Assembly: GCF_000155775.1 (NCBI RefSeq)
Contig: NZ_DS989810.1
Span: 233,657 to 294,545 of the forward strand
DNA: 60,889 bases
Source: Glaciecola sp. HTCC2999
Lineage (GTDB): Bacteria > Pseudomonadota > Gammaproteobacteria > Enterobacterales > Alteromonadaceae
Direction of reading: 5' to 3'
Shown: positions 58,098 through 60,889 of the stretch, piece by piece
How the letters are laid out: every line of letters starts with the position of its first letter
How positions within the stretch are numbered: position 1 is the first letter of the stretch
Notes under the pieces: model-generated
The model's database searches: none
Told to the model about the DNA's origin: nothing
Seen by the model: only the letters and a program-made list of their open reading frames with translations
Translations under genes and position numbers: made by a program

Positions 58098-59381
58098 TTA
58101 AGGGCGTATATATCCCATTGGCTTATCTTGTTGTAATTTGAGGTAACGGTCACGTAATAATGTTTGACGTGATTCCATCTTCGTCGGTTGACCACCAATA
58201 AAGACATGTTCTGCGGCTTCAGCCACTTCTAGTGGATCACCAGACCATACAACAACATCAGCACGCATCCCTTTTGCTAAAGAACCTAAAGTATCTTGCA
58301 TCCCATAAATTTCAGCAACATTTCTCGATAATGCAGCTAGAGCTGCGTCATAACTCATACCATTCGCCACAGCATTACCCGCATGTTGAGTGGCAAGGCG
58401 AATATTATGTGTCTCAATACCTATGGCAACCTTTACTCCAGCTTTTTCTAAACGTCCCGCATTGGCTAATGTTGCGCCTAACGTATCAAATGCACCAGGC
58501 AAATTATATTCAGGATTAAGGATCACAGGGATTTGCGCTGCAGCTAATTTATCAGCCACACGCCACGCATCTGATGCGGATACGATCACAATATTCAGTT
58601 TAGGAAACTCTGACTTTAACCCAATAATATTCAGTATGTCCGCTTTTCGATCCGCTTTGATTAACAACGGCGAGTTGCCTCGAATGACATCATATAGTGC
58701 TTGTGCATCAGTACGCGTACTCACACCATGCCAATGCTGAGTCGGGATCAAACTGTTGGAGGTCCTAAAATCAGCAGCAAACTTCGCCTCACTTAAGATC
58801 TGCTTGAGCGCCACCCATAACGTCCCGCGCGTACCGCCAGCATCACTCGCGCTAGAGTTGTTAACACTCAGTGCCATAAACGCACGCGGTTTCAACAATG
58901 GTTCATCATCGGTTAATTGAATGAAGGCACCTTGGCCTTTAAACAAATATTCGGACGATTCAATCCCTGTCGCCGCAGAAGTGAACCCTTCCATACGCGT
59001 AATCGGAATTAAGGTTGAATCAGCATTAATGCCATAAGAGACATCAATGGCTGCTCCAATCGTCGTCACCGGATGTTCTGTGGTGGATGCATCCACTTGG
59101 CCTGCAGAAAAACCGACTTCAACTAAGCCTAAGGCTGTGTACGCGCCGATAAACCCGGGCGTCACCACTTTTCCTTGGGCATCAATACGTTCATAGCCAA
59201 GCGGTACGTCAGAACCGCTAACAATCGATTCAATCACACCATCTTTAATTAACACCGTGGCTTCATCTAAAGTCCCTTGGCCAGATAACGTGTGGACTTT
59301 ACCGCCGACAATCGCAAACTGGTTTGCCAATACTGAAGTACTCAAGGTTAATAACGTTAATAAGGTCGTTAATCGTTTCAT
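58098..59381 (-). CDS. Amidohydrolase-like protein lacking key metal ligands
   Basis: A 427-residue secreted protein (signal peptide MKRLTTLLTLLTLSTSVLA) of amidohydrolase fold. The usual DAHTH motif after VTPGF is here GAYTA (79-83), so both histidines of HxH are missing. In the strand-5 position the expected His is K242 (LLIKADRKADIL), and the strand-8 Asp is replaced by E323 (GIETHN). The fold-typical GNAVANGMSYDAALAAL and ADVVVWSGDPLE are kept. It is therefore probably inactive by itself. It overlaps the upstream amidohydrolase gene by 4 bases, suggesting a complex with it. Confidence 0.85.
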   Translation of the reverse strand: MKRLTTLLTLLTLSTSVLANQFAIVGGKVHTLSGQGTLDEATVLIKDGVIESIVSGSDVPLGYERIDAQGKVVTPGFIGAYTALGLVEVGFSAGQVDASTTEHPVTTIGAAIDVSYGINADSTLIPITRMEGFTSAATGIESSEYLFKGQGAFIQLTDDEPLLKPRAFMALSVNNSSASDAGGTRGTLWVALKQILSEAKFAADFRTSNSLIPTQHWHGVSTRTDAQALYDVIRGNSPLLIKADRKADILNIIGLKSEFPKLNIVIVSASDAWRVADKLAAAQIPVILNPEYNLPGAFDTLGATLANAGRLEKAGVKVAIGIETHNIRLATQHAGNAVANGMSYDAALAALSRNVAEIYGMQDTLGSLAKGMRADVVVWSGDPLEVAEAAEHVFIGGQPTKMESRQTLLRDRYLKLQQDKPMGYIRP

Positions 59382-60814
59382 TTGTGATCTCCTTCGCCAA
59401 TTTGGCCTAATTCAAAATCACTGACTGGCCAGGTATCTGGTGCCGAGCGATCAAACGCTAACCCACCATCAATATAGACTTTTTCAGCTTGTGCATAAGT
59501 AGAGAATGGATCGGCACTCCACAACACCACATCAGCATTTTTGCCCACTTCCAAAGACCCCGTTTGGTCAAAAATACCCAATGACTTAGCAGGATTCGCT
59601 GCTAACCATTGCCACGCATCAGCTTGAGAGATATCGATACCAGCACGACGACCATCAGACCATGCTTTAGCTGCTTCTTGGTTTAAACGCTGAATACCAA
59701 TGTCAGAATCAGAATGCACAACAGCACAGGCACCCGCTGCATGCACCATCGGAATATTTTCGCGAATGGCATCATACGCTTCTAACTTAAAGCCCCACCA
59801 ATCTGCCCACATGGACGCACAGACATTGTTTTGAGCTAATTTATCGGCGATTTTATAGCCTTCTACAGCATGATGGAACGAGCCAATTTGATAATTAAAC
59901 TCCTTCATCACATCCATCATCACGACCATTTCATCGGCACGATAACAATGCATATGCACAATAATATCGCCATCTAAAACGCCCTTGAGGGTTTCATTAT
60001 TTAAATCACGCTTGGGTGCTTTGACGTCTTTACCGGCTTCAACATCCGCTTCGTATTGTTCCCATTTCGCTTTATACTCTGCAGCACCTATCCAGGCTTT
60101 ACGGTAACCGGCAACATTCGCCATACGCGTAGCAGGACCGCCTTTTTTACCATAGACACGTTTAGGGTTTTCACCACATGCCATCTTGATCCCGTAAGGC
60201 GCATCAGGAAATTTCATGTCTTGGACTGTGCGATCAGGTAAATTCTTTAACACAACACTGCGTCCACCAAATAAGTTGGCTGAACCAGGCAATATTTGTA
60301 AGGCGGTAACGCCTCCAGCTAAGGCCCGTTGAAAGCCAGGATCTTGGGGCCACACAGAATGCTCTGCCCACACTTGTGCGGTGACCGGCGATGTCATTTC
60401 ATTACCATCCGCATGCGAACGTGTATCAGGCGATGGATACACGCCCAAATGACTGTGCGTATCGATGATCCCAGGTGTAACATACTTCCCTGCACCATCA
60501 ATAATCATCACATCATCCGGAGTATCAATCTCCGCACCCAGCCCTACAATTTTGCCATCCGCCATTAAAATTTGTGAGTTCGCTTGCATCCCACCGATGC
60601 CATCAATGATAGTCACGTTGGTAATCAATGTTGTTGTGCTTGGAATGGGTGTGTACGTGCTTGGAAATGGGTCTGGATTAATAACCACTTTATCGGTTGT
60701 CGTTGTCTGAATTTGGCTATCAGCATCATCACCACAGCCCACGAGTGTTGTCGTGGATAAAATCGTTGCAGTGATCGCAGCTAACATCCAAGTCGGTTTA
60801 TTTTTATAATTCAC
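59378..60814 (-). CDS. Amidohydrolase, lipoprotein, with intact metal site
   Basis: A 478-residue amidohydrolase starting at GTG 60814, with AAGGA 8 bases upstream; ATG codons further up lack a ribosome site and would put about 20 polar residues before the signal. The signal ends at LVGC (C27), so it is a lipoprotein. Metal ligands are present: DTHSH (H120, H122), VHMH (H287, H289), SFHH (H314, H315) and VVHSDSD (D369). A long insert (MANVAGYRKA to about residue 275) follows strand 4. It is the first gene of a pair with the degenerate homologue. The substrate is unknown. Confidence 0.88.
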   Translation of the reverse strand: MNYKNKPTWMLAAITATILSTTTLVGCGDDADSQIQTTTTDKVVINPDPFPSTYTPIPSTTTLITNVTIIDGIGGMQANSQILMADGKIVGLGAEIDTPDDVMIIDGAGKYVTPGIIDTHSHLGVYPSPDTRSHADGNEMTSPVTAQVWAEHSVWPQDPGFQRALAGGVTALQILPGSANLFGGRSVVLKNLPDRTVQDMKFPDAPYGIKMACGENPKRVYGKKGGPATRMANVAGYRKAWIGAAEYKAKWEQYEADVEAGKDVKAPKRDLNNETLKGVLDGDIIVHMHCYRADEMVVMMDVMKEFNYQIGSFHHAVEGYKIADKLAQNNVCASMWADWWGFKLEAYDAIRENIPMVHAAGACAVVHSDSDIGIQRLNQEAAKAWSDGRRAGIDISQADAWQWLAANPAKSLGIFDQTGSLEVGKNADVVLWSADPFSTYAQAEKVYIDGGLAFDRSAPDTWPVSDFELGQIGEGDHK

Positions 60815-60889
60815 CTTGGATATCCTTAGAAAGTATCTGTGTTTAATAGAAACAGAGTTGTGTTTGACACTCATCAACGTAACGAAAGC

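Overview
The window looks like chromosomal DNA of a marine gammaproteobacterium, most likely of the order Alteromonadales. This is an inference from gene order and content. The G+C is moderate to low. Several blocks match the E. coli order: ubiF<>miaB-phoH-ybeY-corC-lnt; dapB-carA-carB; grpE near nadK-recN-bamE; rluB-yciO-rnm<>trpL-trpEGDCFBA; folX-yfcH; tesA<>ybbA-ybbP. Mixed in are genes typical of Alteromonadales: a TonB-dependent receptor with a TPR sulfotransferase, exported amidohydrolases, an M16 lipoprotein peptidase and a SulP permease. I see no tRNA, rRNA, CRISPR array, insertion sequence, integrase or prophage gene.

Layout. 1-1547: end of an AgcS-type Na+/amino acid symporter and a small two-helix membrane protein. 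1552-8339: ubiF, and the divergent miaB-phoH-ybeY-corC-lnt operon (tRNA modification, rRNA maturation, envelope lipoproteins). 8379-11432: a secreted amidohydrolase and a SulP transporter. 11613-17756: greA, carB, carA and dapB on the minus strand, with what looks like a leader-peptide attenuator in front of carA. 17914-21295: two membrane proteins with bacterial PH domains, a cytochrome b561 and a convergent cytochrome c. 21699-25893: TonB-dependent receptor and TPR sulfotransferase. 25922-29832: dnaJ, dnaK and grpE, with sigma-32-like promoters before grpE and dnaK.

30056-35703: ilvE, a YaiI protein, 3-hydroxybutyrate dehydrogenase, nadK, recN (two LexA boxes) and bamE. 35800-38364: rluB, yciO and the PHP nuclease rnm. 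38481-46173: a complete trp operon with a Trp-rich leader peptide and terminator, followed by yciI and arfB. 46217-49078: M16 peptidase. 49211-51538: small PepSY-type protein, OmpR-family regulator and histidine kinase, behind a promoter with an 11-bp-period direct repeat. 51535-57988: PerM-type exporter, folX, yfcH, the YbbAP ABC system and tesA. 58098-60814: two overlapping amidohydrolase genes, of which one keeps its metal ligands and the other has lost most of them.

Most of the window is conserved housekeeping DNA. The parts most worth attention are regulatory or concern gene pairs: the carA leader ORF with terminator hairpin; the intact/degenerate amidohydrolase pair; the PepSY two-component operon with its direct repeat and a kinase that may lack a normal start codon; a 65-nt inverted repeat between ilvE and yaiI; and the receptor/sulfotransferase pair with a terminator ending exactly at the second start codon. 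I do not see a clearly new multi-gene system such as a defence or secretion island.
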